NCBI GenBank assembly: GCA_025352685.1
Contig: JANXSN010000023.1
Location: 1 to 64,000 of the forward strand
Origin: Sphingomonadales bacterium
Lineage (GTDB): Bacteria > Pseudomonadota > Alphaproteobacteria > Sphingomonadales > Sphingomonadaceae
Direction: 5' to 3'
DNA: 64,000 nt
The notes under the pieces were generated by a model that did not search any database, was not told the DNA's origin, and was given only the letters and a program-made list of their open reading frames with translations. Positions 16,567 through 26,409 of this stretch are shown piece by piece; within the stretch, counting starts at the first letter, position 1, and every line of letters starts with the position of its first letter. Both the position numbers and the translations under genes were made by a program.

Positions 16567-17771
16567 TTACCCCGTCCGCTGGGCCTCAAGGCGTGCCAGC
16601 GCCTCGCGCCAACCCCCGACCCGCGATCGTGCTGCGTCGAGCACGATATCGACTGCGCTCAGCGCCGCTGTCCCGCTGCCGCGGTCGCGTATCCAGGCAA
16701 TGCCCGAGCCGATCAGACCGAACAGCAGACCGCCAAGATAGAGGAAGTCACCATAGCGCTCCATGAAGCCACGCTGTTCGCGGTTGAGATAGTCGAGCGC
16801 TCCGGGGTGGACGGGCACGTGCGCAGTTGTCGCGGCCGCCGAATTCTCGAAGTCGGGCGCGCGGATGGCGCTGGTTTCCGGAAGGCGTGCTCCATAGTCG
16901 GGTCGCAAGGTAAAGATCAGGCGGGTCAGCTCGGACACAGTCCCGCGCCCCAAACCAACGCGCGCCATCACGAGATAGGGCGTGCGATTGTTTTCACCTC
17001 CGCGGCAGGCACCGGTGGCCCTCCAGCAAACGCCCCAGCCGGAATCGTGACAGGCTTTAAATCGGGTAAACGCGTTGTGATACCGTCGCCGTCGACGCCA
17101 CTGACGAACGCAATTTTTGCGTCGGGCACTGCGCGTTGCACGTCACTCACGAACTCGCGGGCTTCTGCGCTATTCGGCGCGACGACCGTCGCGACGGCAT
17201 CCACCCGCCCGGCGGCGAGCGCGGCCGATATCTGCGTCGGCAACAGGCGAAGCACCGACGTCTCATGAGAGAATGGGGGCGTCGGTGCAATTTACTGGCC
17301 CAAGTGAAGCCCATAATAGCCCAGCACCCGGGGAAGAAGGGCAAGGTCGGCGGCATCCTGCTCGACCATGCCCAGCCGCTTGCCGCCAAGCTTGGCGATG
17401 CTTTCAAGTTTCGCCGCTGCAGGCGCGACGATGAGCAGTGCCTGATCGTGGAGCACAGCGATGCTGGCGCTGTCGCTTGGCAACAGCGCATCGGGACGAA
17501 CGATGGCCAAATCGACCTGCCCGTCCTGTAGTGCAAGTGCACTTGCCCGCATATCCCTCGTCGTCAGCACAGTCAGGCGCAAATCTGCCTTCTTGGCCGC
17601 AAAACTGCGCGCGATCGCTTGGACGATGCGGACTTCTCCACTCCCGGGCGGTCCAACTGCGATCCTCAGCCGCGTCGGCTGCATCGCCCAGATTGCCAGC
17701 AACGTCGTGACCGCGAGCGCGGCGACTGCAAAAAGGAACAGCGTCTCGCGCCGCAAATACCAACGATCCAT
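16567..17771 (-). pseudogene. TAXI-family TRAP transporter solute receptor, frameshifted
   Basis: Three consecutive minus-strand frames together spell a TAXI receptor. The first (17771 to about 17300) has an N-terminal span (FLFAVAALAVTTLLAIWAM), RIAVGPPGSGEVRI, the QDGQVDLAIVRPDALL core and KLGGKRLGMVEQD. The second (17255-16968) carries LLPTQISAALAAGRVDAVA and ends at ARPIS. The third (16971-16567) gives the C-terminal part with a further span (YLGGLLFGLIGSGIAWI). The stop at 17292 and the TGA overlap at 16968-16971 break it. Intact members bind small acids or amino acids for TRAP or stand-alone uptake. Two or more indels are needed to restore it, so it is probably non-functional. Confidence 0.72.
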
Positions 17772-18077
17772 GCTGTGCTAACGGCGGCAGGAACTTTCGG
17801 TTGCGTGGGTTCGGCGTACCGTCGTGACACGACGCGCCGTAAAATGGCAGCCAACGGCAATGAACCGCAAATCGAGCGCGTGAATTCGGCCTGCCTGCGG
17901 CATGTTAGCGTTGGTTTGGCGCAGCGCGGTTCGCTCGCCCGGAGGCGTCAACGGTCGGCAAGAATTCCGCCGACGCTCGCGCCTTGCAGCTCGAGACGGG
18001 ATATTGCCAGCGCAACGACAATGTCTCCAGACTTTGCAACATGTCGATGTCTCTTTGTCGCAAGGAGGGGACGACCC

Positions 18078-18962
18078 CTGCTGCGGCGCGTGTCCAACGC
18101 TGGGGTTATCGTCTTGCTGCTTGCACTGGCGAGTTGCGGACCATCTCCCTCGCACTTGCCCGAACGCTCGTCGACTGCATGGGCCTACCCTATGAGCCCC
18201 CCCCCTGCAGCGTCTCCCGAACCAGCTGTCGAGCGCGTTACTCGATTACAGGCGCCCGGTCTCGCGTATCGTTTTCGTCGAATGAAAAGAAAAATCTCTT
18301 CCTCGCACCCGATTGGCAGCCGGACCAACGTCCACCGATGCCGCCCGTGGTCGCCAAAGGCCGTAAGCCCGGCTTGATGGCGTGCGCGTTCTGTCACCTC
18401 CCCACCGGCGACGGACGGCCCGAGGATGCCGTGCTCGCCGACCTGCCACGCGACCACATCATCGAGCAGATGCGTGCGTTTCGTGACGGCACTAGGCGAT
18501 CCAGCGTGGTCACAAGGTATCCGACCATATTGATGACGGTGGTGGCAAAGGCCGCCACTGACGCTGAGATTGTTGCAGCAGCAGACTATTTTTCATCGCA
18601 CGAACACCATGCCTTTGCCGAGTTCGTGAAGACTGATCGGGTGCCGAGGACGCAGACCAGGGGATGGGTTTACTCTCCTCGTTTTGAAGGAGACTCTGAA
18701 CCGATCGGCGCCCGAATAATCATGATGCCGGTTGACTTTGAGCGCTTCGAGCATCGCGACCCATCGATCCGCTACTTCGCTTACGCTCCGGTCGGCAGCG
18801 TTACGCGCGGGGAACGTCTTGCCGGAACATGGGGCGGGGCCGGACAGCAGGCGTGTGCCTCTTGTCATGGCCACGATCTGCGCGGAATTGGCCAGGCTCC
18901 GCCACTGGCGGGCCGCTCGCCAAACCTATATTGCCCGACAACTCAACGATCTGAAAGCGTGA
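18078..18962 (+). pseudogene. di-haem c-type cytochrome lipoprotein, frameshifted and truncated
   Basis: A lipoprotein signal (VIVLLLALASCG, after AAGGAGG and an in-frame CTG at 18078 or GTG at 18090) runs to about 18260, where the frame shifts. The next frame has APDWQPDQRPPMPPVVA, the first haem site ACAFCH, LPRDHIIEQMRAFRDG, and further on the second haem site ACASCH with GHDLRGIGQAPPLAGRSP. A second shift near 18920 restores TYIARQLNDLKA before TGA at 18962, roughly 50 residues short of the expected end. The family are cytochrome c4-like electron carriers that partner periplasmic dehydrogenases. With two shifts and a lost tail it is a pseudogene. Confidence 0.72.
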
Positions 18963-19168
18963 GCGACCCTGGTCCAAAACCGATCTCGGGCGTTGAGCCG
19001 CAGACTTGCCGTGGACTGACACCAGTTGGCGTGCAGAAACGAAAAGACGAGCTCGCATCCGGCTGCGCGGAGGTTTAGGTTTATCATCGTGCGGCGATAA
19101 GGCGTTTGGGGCGTTACGACGAATACATGACGCCATCGGATTGAGGGCGGCGGGGAAAGGACTGAGCC

Positions 19169-21466
19169 TTGAGCGATCATGATGAGTTGCCGCACTCCCC
19201 GGGACCCGCCGGAGGCTGGGGGTCATTGAAGGGTATTGCCGAAATATTTGGCGAAACCTGGTCGACGCCGGCGTCGCTGGCCAGCTTGCGGAAATTGAAC
19301 AAGCCAAAAGGAGTCATGTGCGTTTCATGCGCGTGGCCCAAGCCTGCCAATTACTCGGCGTTCGAATTTTGCGAGAACGGTGCGAAGGCCACGTTGTGGG
19401 AATCCACTTCGCAGCGATGCACGCCTGAATTCTGGGAAATGGAAGGGCATCGAATCACGGAATTGCGCGATTGGCGCGATCACGATCTCGAGATGACGGG
19501 GCGGCTGACACACCCGCTGCGCTTCAACCATGAGACCGATCGATACGAGCCCGTTAGCTGGGAGGAGGCGTTGACCCACATCGGGGCTGTGTTGCGACCG
19601 ATGAAGCCGGACACCGTCGTCTTCTATGCCTCGGGTCATGCCGGGCTGGAGGCATCGTATCTTTACGCACTGCTCGCACGGGCTTTCGGTACCAATAACT
19701 TGCCGCAAAGTTCAAACATGTGCCACGAAACAACATCCGTTGGACTGACCAAGGTGATCGGGTCGGCGGTCGGCACCGTGGTTTGGGACGATCTCGAGCA
19801 GGCTGACGCGTACTTCTTTTTTGGTCAAAACCCCGGAACCAACAGCCCTCGTTTTCTTCATCCGTTGAAGGCGTGCAAGGATCGCGGCGGCAAGATCGTC
19901 ACCTTCAATCCGATTGTCGAGCAAGGCCTGGTGTCTTTTGTCGATCCGCAAAGCCCTGCGGCGATGCTCACAGGCAAGGCCACCAAAATCTCCGATCAGT
20001 ATCACCAACTGAAAGCAGGCGGCGACATCGCGGCGCTCCTCGGCATGTGTAAATGCGTAGTCGAGGCCGACGATGCGGCCAAGGCAGCCGGTAAGGCTGA
20101 GGTGATCGACCACCTGTTCGTAGCCAAGCATACAACAGGTTTCGATGCGTTTATCGCCCGCTGTCGCAGCGCAAGCTGGTCCGAAATCGAGCATGAAAGC
20201 GGCCTGACCCAAGCAGCTCTGCGCACGGCGGCGCAAACATATATCGAAGCGGAGCGCGTGATCGCCGTTTATGGCATGGGTCTCACCCAGCACGCTCACG
20301 GCGCGCTCAATATCGCGATGCTTGTCAATTTCCTGTTGCTGCGCGGCAATATCGGGCGCCCGGGCGCAGGGTGCTGTCCCGTTCGCGGTCACAGCAACGT
20401 CCAGGGGCAGCGAACAGTGGGCATCGCGGAAAAAGTGCATCTGATCCCGGTCGAGCGGATAAGGAACTTGTTCGATGTTGAAACGCCGGCACACGACGGC
20501 ATGGCTATCGTCGAGGCCGTCGGGGCGCTGATCGAGGGAAAGGTTCGCGCATTCATTTCGCTGGGCGGCAATCTTGTTCGTGCCGTACCCGACCAACAGC
20601 GCATGGAGACCGCCTGGGCCGCGCAGGATCTTACGGTTATGATTTCGACCAAGCTGAACCGCAGCCACCTGTTTCCCGGCAAGAGCGCCTATATTCTGCC
20701 TTGCCTGAGCCGCATGGAAGAAGACCGGCAGGAGGGTGGCGTCCAGACAATCACGACGGAAGACAGCTTCTCGATGATCAACGGTTCAGTCGGCTTCAGA
20801 AAGCCGGCATCGCAACACCTGCGCAGTGAACTGGCGATCGTCACAGGGATTGCCAAGGCTGCACTCGAACCGTCCGACAAGTTGAAATGGGACGAATGGA
20901 CAGCCGACTACGGGCAAGTAAGGGACTTGATCGAACAGACGTACCCCGACGATTTCCGCGACTATAATGCCCGCATGTTCGAGGCGGGCGGGTTCTATCG
21001 CGGCAATGCGGCACATGAGCGAATATGGAAGACCGAGAGCGGCAAAGCGGTGTTTACCACGCCCGATGAACTTAATTCGGTAGGCTTCGACGATGCACCG
21101 GGCAGGTTCCGGTTAATGACGATCAGATCGAACGATCAGTTCAACACGACAGTGTATGGCTACTCGGACCGATTTCACGGGATCGAGGGGACGCGCGACG
21201 TGGTGTTGATGAACCCAGACGACATGGCCGACGCAGGCCTGTCGGACGGCCAGACGGTGCGCCTTGTCACCGACTTCGACGATAACATCGACCGGCGGTT
21301 AGGGGGATTGACGCTCACCGCTTACAAGCTGCCACGCGGGACAATTGCGGGCTATTACCCCGAATGCAACGTTCTCGTGCCGCTGTCACTTCACGACACG
21401 TTGTCCGGGACGCCCGCATCAAAATCAATCCCGGTCAGGATTGAAGCGGAGCAAAACATCGGCTGA
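19169..21466 (+). CDS. FdhF/YdeP-family molybdopterin oxidoreductase
   Basis: 765 residues, full length for the YdeP branch of the DMSO-reductase superfamily. It keeps the N-terminal CVSCAWPKP (51-59), in the place of an FeS-binding site but with a reduced Cys set typical of YdeP, the SSNMCHETTS block (181-190) bearing the likely Mo-ligand Cys185, and a C-terminal molybdopterin dinucleotide-binding domain (NDQFNTTVYGY-DR). YdeP-type proteins are formate-dehydrogenase-like, linked to acid or oxidative stress; substrate unknown. No twin-arginine signal, so cytoplasmic. A TTG start at 19169 is used because GGAAAGGA lies 8 bases upstream and it opens at the family N-terminus (GPAGGWGSLK). It follows the broken cytochrome gene. 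Confidence 0.88.
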   Translation: MSDHDELPHSPGPAGGWGSLKGIAEIFGETWSTPASLASLRKLNKPKGVMCVSCAWPKPANYSAFEFCENGAKATLWESTSQRCTPEFWEMEGHRITELRDWRDHDLEMTGRLTHPLRFNHETDRYEPVSWEEALTHIGAVLRPMKPDTVVFYASGHAGLEASYLYALLARAFGTNNLPQSSNMCHETTSVGLTKVIGSAVGTVVWDDLEQADAYFFFGQNPGTNSPRFLHPLKACKDRGGKIVTFNPIVEQGLVSFVDPQSPAAMLTGKATKISDQYHQLKAGGDIAALLGMCKCVVEADDAAKAAGKAEVIDHLFVAKHTTGFDAFIARCRSASWSEIEHESGLTQAALRTAAQTYIEAERVIAVYGMGLTQHAHGALNIAMLVNFLLLRGNIGRPGAGCCPVRGHSNVQGQRTVGIAEKVHLIPVERIRNLFDVETPAHDGMAIVEAVGALIEGKVRAFISLGGNLVRAVPDQQRMETAWAAQDLTVMISTKLNRSHLFPGKSAYILPCLSRMEEDRQEGGVQTITTEDSFSMINGSVGFRKPASQHLRSELAIVTGIAKAALEPSDKLKWDEWTADYGQVRDLIEQTYPDDFRDYNARMFEAGGFYRGNAAHERIWKTESGKAVFTTPDELNSVGFDDAPGRFRLMTIRSNDQFNTTVYGYSDRFHGIEGTRDVVLMNPDDMADAGLSDGQTVRLVTDFDDNIDRRLGGLTLTAYKLPRGTIAGYYPECNVLVPLSLHDTLSGTPASKSIPVRIEAEQNIG

Positions 21467-21474
21467 CCCGACCC

Positions 21475-21675
21475 GGCAGCCGCACATGCGCGAGCAGCTT
21501 CACCGGCTGGTTTTTATCGACGAGACAGCGACCGCGACCAAGATGAGCCCACCTCAGGCGTATCGGCGCAATGGCCATCGATGACCTCTGGAAAGCCTTC
21601 GGCAGCATCTGCGACATCTACTGTCCCGAAGAATGCCAAAACTACTTCACCGCACCAAGCCATGGGTCCGATTAA
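21475..21675 (+). mobile_element. IS630-family transposase scrap
   Basis: Reads QPHMREQLHRLVFIDETATATKM, the strand with the second catalytic Asp of IS630 DDE transposases, then after a short divergent piece DDLWKAFGSICDIYCPEEC-NYF, the C-terminal end of the same family. The middle of the gene is gone and the parts lie in different frames. No terminal repeats were recognised. It sits between the YdeP-type gene and the amidase gene. Confidence 0.65.
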
Positions 21676-21687
21676 ACGCTCGATGAT

Positions 21688-23190
21688 CTAGCGAAACGTG
21701 GCTGCCGCGTGCGCCTCGAAACGAGGCGGCGGCAACGGCCCGCGCCGGTGTTCGTAGACGTCGCCCGCATTCAGCAGCAAAGCTTCGCTCCATGCCGGAC
21801 CGATAAGGGACAGACCGACTGGCAATCCGTCAACCTGCCCCATGGGAACGGTCAGATGCGGAAAACCGGCAACTGCTGGTAGCTGGCTTGCACTCGGTCC
21901 GCTGTCCTGATCGCCGTTGACCGGATCACTAAGCCACGCCGGCCCGTTGGTCGGCTGGACCAGCATGGCCACTCGGTTGCTTGTCAAAAGCCGGCCCAAT
22001 GTTGCCTGGGCACCGGTTTGTGAGGCTGCCAGTGCTTTTAGATAGGCGGGGTCGGACAGTCCCTTGGTCGACTCAGCTTCGACGAAGGTTTCCTGTCCGA
22101 AAAGGGCAAGTTCTGTGTCGGCATGCGCTGTATTAAAGGCGATCAAGTCGGCCAGTGTGCGGGTCTTTACCGAAGCGGGCGTGGTTGCAAGATAAGCGTT
22201 CAAATCGGCCTTGAGTTCGGTCAACAAGACAGTGTTTTCCGCAGCGCCAAGCCCAGCCGGCGGATCAGTCTTTTCGATTTCGACCAATATGGCGCCGGCC
22301 TCCTTGAGGCGGACAAGTGCGGCTTCAAACAGTCTGCGGGTTCCTGCCTGATTTCCCACCGCATCGCGCAAGACACCGATGCGCATGCCCTCGATGGTCC
22401 CGGTAAGCGCTGACGCATAGTCGCGCCTATGACTGTCAGCATTTTTGGTTGCCGCGTCAGCCGCGTCGCTGCCTGCGATGACCGTAAGCAGCATCGCCGC
22501 ATCGCGAACGCTACGCGTCATCGGTCCCGGCGTGTCCTGGCTATGACTGATCGGTACGACATGGGTGCGCGAAACGAGCCCGACGGTCGGCTTTAGGCCC
22601 ACGACCCCGTTCATCGCCGCCGGGCACACGATCGATCCGTCGGTCTCCGTGCCTATTGCTGCCCAGGCAAGACCTGCCGCAACTGCGGCTCCCGACCCGC
22701 TCGACGATCCGCACGCTGTTCGGTCAAGTGCGTAAGGGTTTCGCACGATACTGCCGACAGCACTCCACCCGCTCATCGAATGGCTGGAGCGGATATTGGC
22801 CCATTCCGACAAGTTGGTCTTGCCAAGGATCAACGCACCTGAAGCACGCAGCCGTGCCACCAAGGGAGCGTCGCGGTGAGATACGTTTAAGGCAAGCGCG
22901 AGCGAGCCCGCGGTCGTTGCCATCTCGTCCGCCGTTTCGATATTGTCCTTGATCAAGATCGCCCTGCCATGGATTGCGCTACGGCCCCTTCCTGCGACCT
23001 TGTCTGCCGCAAGCGCTGCAGCAATGCGATCGCGATCGGGATTAAGTGCAATAATGGCGTTCAACTGCGACGCGGCATGACCCCCGCCAATCAACCCATC
23101 AATAGCCACCATGTCGTCGTGGGTCGCCGCCACGGAACTATTGGGCGCAAGGCACAAGGCTAGCGGTAGGGCGAGAAGCTTCAAGCGCAT
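21688..23190 (-). CDS. exported amidase (amidase-signature family)
   Basis: 500 residues with a signal peptide (to about 21). The Ser-cisSer-Lys triad is complete: K81 in ILIKDNIET, S162 in the glycine/serine-rich CGSSSGSGAAVAAG block (160-173) and nucleophile S186 in TETDGSI. These enzymes hydrolyse linear amides, including peptide amides. Export to the periplasm and a position directly behind the TonB receptor gene (26 bases) suggest a substrate that enters through that receptor, such as a modified peptide. The start is supported by GGAG upstream. It is last in a minus-strand set of three genes. Confidence 0.9.
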   Translation of the reverse strand: MRLKLLALPLALCLAPNSSVAATHDDMVAIDGLIGGGHAASQLNAIIALNPDRDRIAAALAADKVAGRGRSAIHGRAILIKDNIETADEMATTAGSLALALNVSHRDAPLVARLRASGALILGKTNLSEWANIRSSHSMSGWSAVGSIVRNPYALDRTACGSSSGSGAAVAAGLAWAAIGTETDGSIVCPAAMNGVVGLKPTVGLVSRTHVVPISHSQDTPGPMTRSVRDAAMLLTVIAGSDAADAATKNADSHRRDYASALTGTIEGMRIGVLRDAVGNQAGTRRLFEAALVRLKEAGAILVEIEKTDPPAGLGAAENTVLLTELKADLNAYLATTPASVKTRTLADLIAFNTAHADTELALFGQETFVEAESTKGLSDPAYLKALAASQTGAQATLGRLLTSNRVAMLVQPTNGPAWLSDPVNGDQDSGPSASQLPAVAGFPHLTVPMGQVDGLPVGLSLIGPAWSEALLLNAGDVYEHRRGPLPPPRFEAHAAATFR

Positions 23191-23216
23191 AATCAGTCTC
23201 CGGAGTTTCTGAAACT

Positions 23217-26200
23217 TTAAAAGAGTTTTGCCAGCTTCACTTTGGCACCCGCGTAGAAAGAGCGACCGATCGCGCTAACCGGGTAAGCAAATCCTGCCGC
23301 GATGTCGGGTTGCTGGTCAGTGAAGTTATTGATCCCGCCATAAATTGTGAACCTGTCACCGACGTCATAGCTGAGTTGGATGTCGTGTTCCCAGCGTTCC
23401 TTATACATGATGTACCGCGGGTCGTAGTTCGGATGGGCGGCTTGTTGGATTTGGGTGTACCTCTCGGTCTTGCCCTGCCACGCGAGACCATAGTTGACCG
23501 TAAGCGGCCCCTGGATCCAGCTCACGTTGAGGTTGCCGCTATAATTTGGCCGATATGTGCGATTGCGTTGTTGCTCGGGGGTCCCACCGACGGTCGCAAG
23601 GAACGTCAGATCATGGAGGTAGCCTCCGGACAGTCGAAAATCCAGACGTCCCAGGGCAGGCGACAGGTTGAGCCTATAGGCCGCGCTGATTTCGAGACCC
23701 GATGTCGTAAAGGCGGCGACGTTTAATGTCTGCGTCTTGTACGAATTGATATAGCCAGTCGCCGTCGAGCGCGTGAAGCTGTTGCAGAAAACATTCTGTA
23801 GTGTCGGCTGGTCGACGCAGAGCTTGAAAACTTCGTTCACATCAGGCGTATTGATCGCATTTGCCAGCTTGATGTTATACCAGTCCGCGGTGAAGGAGAA
23901 CCCTGGAAGGAAGCGCGGTCGAAGCACGATTCCGGCGGTCCAGGTTTTTGCAATTTCAGCCTTCAAGTTAGGATTCCCGCCCGCAAGGCCAGGCTGGCTG
24001 GTGCTCTGTTTCGCATTGGTCGAAGGACTGAACGCCGCGATCAGGGCAGGCGACAGCCCGAGTGTGGTCAGTACCGATTTGCAGTTCGCTACACGGTATT
24101 GCGTTCCTTCGGGCAGATTGGTCGGATCGCAAGGGTCCGTGAGGAAAGTCTGGACCCCCTGCAACGGACTGAACAATTCCGTGATGTTCGGGGCGCGGAC
24201 CGCGCGTGAGTATGTTGCGCGGAACGTGACATCGCGCACCGGCGAATAGGTGCCGTCGATTTTCCATGTCGTGGTCGATCCGATCGTGGAATAATCGGAA
24301 AACCGAATGGCACCGCCGAAGGAAAGGTCCTCGGCAAATCGAACATGAGCGAGGAGCGGTATGCTGATCTCGCCATAGGCTTCTTTGACGTTGAATTGCC
24401 CGCCACTGGGACGAGTCTGGTTGCCGCCGTCGAAGAAGCCGCCCTGCGCGAAGGCCGACGGCGTCGACTGGGTCTTTTCCTTGCGGTATTCAGCACCCAA
24501 CGCGAACTGGATTGGGCCACCTGGCAAGCTGAAGAGAAACCCTAGATCGCCCGACAAAGACCCCGATGCAACCTGCTGTTCGCTCGATGCGCGCGTCACA
24601 TCATTGACGAACACGAAGTTGCGTCCTGCCTCAGAGCTCTGACCGTAGCCAAGCAGTGTGAGAGGTGAACATTCGCCTGGCTTGAAGCTTAACGGCGCAC
24701 CGGAAACAGGCGCTCCCGTGATTGTCGCGACACCGGCATAATTATTCGCATCAATCGTTGTTTGGCCTGGCAGGTTAATTCGGCAGGTTGGCTTGCCCGT
24801 TGCTGGGTCTACAACCGCATCGACTGCGGCAAAATACCGATCGGTGACCCGGGTGTTGCCCGACGTCACGACCGAAGCAGACCGGCCATAGACGTAGGAA
24901 AACTCATACTTCAAGTTTGCGCTGCGCTCACCTTCCGACAGGGTACCGCTCAAGCCGAGCACCGCGCGATAAGTATCGCGTCTCGCCGACTGCGTATTAA
25001 CCCCGAGATCAAAATTGTCGCGGCTCACAAGAGCCCCAATCGGCGCCGCAGCACCGAAGCGATTTTGCAGGTAATAATTGTCAGGGGTCAGGAACGTGTT
25101 GAAGTCAAACGACGGCTGAACGATCGTGAAGGCGTTCGTATGGACATATTTGCCCTCAACAAAGAATTTCAGCGCTGGCGACACTTCATATCTCGACAGG
25201 AGGTTGACGTTGTGGCGCTCGATTTGGGGTTCAATGTCGCCAAAATAGCCAGCGGTCGGGGTATTTGATTTACTGTTATAAGCGCGGCCTCCGCTTCCCG
25301 GAATGGGAATTCCCCGGTCGTAAGGGCGGCCGTCCCCATCAAAATTGGGGACGCCCTGGAACTCGATTTGACCGGAAACCGGGTTGAAGGCACCAACATC
25401 GACCGCTCCATTCGGCGCGCTATCCTGCCAGCTGACGTTAGTATAAATTTTATCATAGGGCAGTGTGAGGTTGTTTGTTGGGTTGCCCGTCACCGTCGGA
25501 TTGTCGATGTTTCTGAGCAATTGAAGATTGCGCCCGGGATCACCGAGGTAATCGCGCGCGCGCTGATTCAATCTGTCCGACTGGTTGTACTCATAAGCCA
25601 GCGTAATATTACCGCGGCCGTCGTTAAAATTATGTCCGATAATGACCGAACCGAGGCGATTTCCGGCATCGCCACGCTCTGAGATGCTGGACTGAAACCG
25701 TGCGGATAGCCCCTCAAAACTGCGTTTGAGCCGGAAGTTGACCACTCCGGAAACGCCATCGGCACCATAGATCGCCGAAACCCCGCCCGTCAGCACGTCG
25801 ATCCCCTCGATCAGGTCAACCGGGATCGTGTTAATATCGACCGAGTTCTCGCCCGAATAGGCGTTTACGTGGCGACGACCGTCTACAAGGACGAGCGTGC
25901 GCTGGGATCCCAGATTGCGCAGATTGAGTACACTTGTGCCCACGTTTCCAGCACCGGAAGACCCCCCGTAGTTCTGAGAATTTGAGCCTGCATTCGATCC
26001 ATTGGTCAATGAACCCACGAGTGACGGCGTATTGACCAGCAGCGACGTTACATCAATTTTACCTGACCGCTCGATCATCTGCGCTGAAACCGAAGTAACT
26101 GGATTGGGAAACTCGATTTCCGGCCGCGCAATGCGCGTGCCGGTTACAATAATCGATTCATCGTCTTTTGAAGGGCTTTCCGGCGGCGTCTGCGATTGAG

Positions 26201-26279
26201 CGAATGCTGCAGTCGCTAGCATTGACAGCGATAGAGTCGATGCTCCCGTCACAAGACGGATCAATGTTGTGGCGTTCAT
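23217..26279 (-). CDS. TonB-dependent outer-membrane receptor
   Basis: 1020 residues. Signal peptide to about 27, then a TonB box-like ESIIVTGTRI, a plug domain with NLRNLGSQRTLVLVDGRR and the GADGVSGVVNF motif, and a large beta-barrel ending in KLAKLF with terminal Phe. There is no N-terminal signalling domain, so it does not drive an anti-sigma system. Between oligopeptidase B upstream and amidase downstream on the same strand, it is likely to import a peptide or amide. A ribosome site (AAGGGG) lies just before the ATG. 130 bases separate it from the peptidase gene, enough for its own promoter or a leader. Confidence 0.92.
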   Translation of the reverse strand: MNATTLIRLVTGASTLSLSMLATAAFAQSQTPPESPSKDDESIIVTGTRIARPEIEFPNPVTSVSAQMIERSGKIDVTSLLVNTPSLVGSLTNGSNAGSNSQNYGGSSGAGNVGTSVLNLRNLGSQRTLVLVDGRRHVNAYSGENSVDINTIPVDLIEGIDVLTGGVSAIYGADGVSGVVNFRLKRSFEGLSARFQSSISERGDAGNRLGSVIIGHNFNDGRGNITLAYEYNQSDRLNQRARDYLGDPGRNLQLLRNIDNPTVTGNPTNNLTLPYDKIYTNVSWQDSAPNGAVDVGAFNPVSGQIEFQGVPNFDGDGRPYDRGIPIPGSGGRAYNSKSNTPTAGYFGDIEPQIERHNVNLLSRYEVSPALKFFVEGKYVHTNAFTIVQPSFDFNTFLTPDNYYLQNRFGAAAPIGALVSRDNFDLGVNTQSARRDTYRAVLGLSGTLSEGERSANLKYEFSYVYGRSASVVTSGNTRVTDRYFAAVDAVVDPATGKPTCRINLPGQTTIDANNYAGVATITGAPVSGAPLSFKPGECSPLTLLGYGQSSEAGRNFVFVNDVTRASSEQQVASGSLSGDLGFLFSLPGGPIQFALGAEYRKEKTQSTPSAFAQGGFFDGGNQTRPSGGQFNVKEAYGEISIPLLAHVRFAEDLSFGGAIRFSDYSTIGSTTTWKIDGTYSPVRDVTFRATYSRAVRAPNITELFSPLQGVQTFLTDPCDPTNLPEGTQYRVANCKSVLTTLGLSPALIAAFSPSTNAKQSTSQPGLAGGNPNLKAEIAKTWTAGIVLRPRFLPGFSFTADWYNIKLANAINTPDVNEVFKLCVDQPTLQNVFCNSFTRSTATGYINSYKTQTLNVAAFTTSGLEISAAYRLNLSPALGRLDFRLSGGYLHDLTFLATVGGTPEQQRNRTYRPNYSGNLNVSWIQGPLTVNYGLAWQGKTERYTQIQQAAHPNYDPRYIMYKERWEHDIQLSYDVGDRFTIYGGINNFTDQQPDIAAGFAYPVSAIGRSFYAGAKVKLAKLF

Positions 26280-26409
26280 CGCGGGGCCCCTTTTTATCCG
26301 CGCCCGGGAAGATACCCGAAGCCCTCAGGGTGCCATTATTAATTTCAAAAGCAAGCGTGTTAGTTGCAATCATCAACTACAATCGCCAGTCGCGGTGCTG
26401 CTCACGCGG

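Noticed and set aside
17984-19078. A 364-codon frame treated as a full cytochrome gene
   Set aside because: Both its first 100 codons and its last 40 are out of frame with the cytochrome. The lipoprotein signal and C-terminus lie in other frames, so it is a broken gene.
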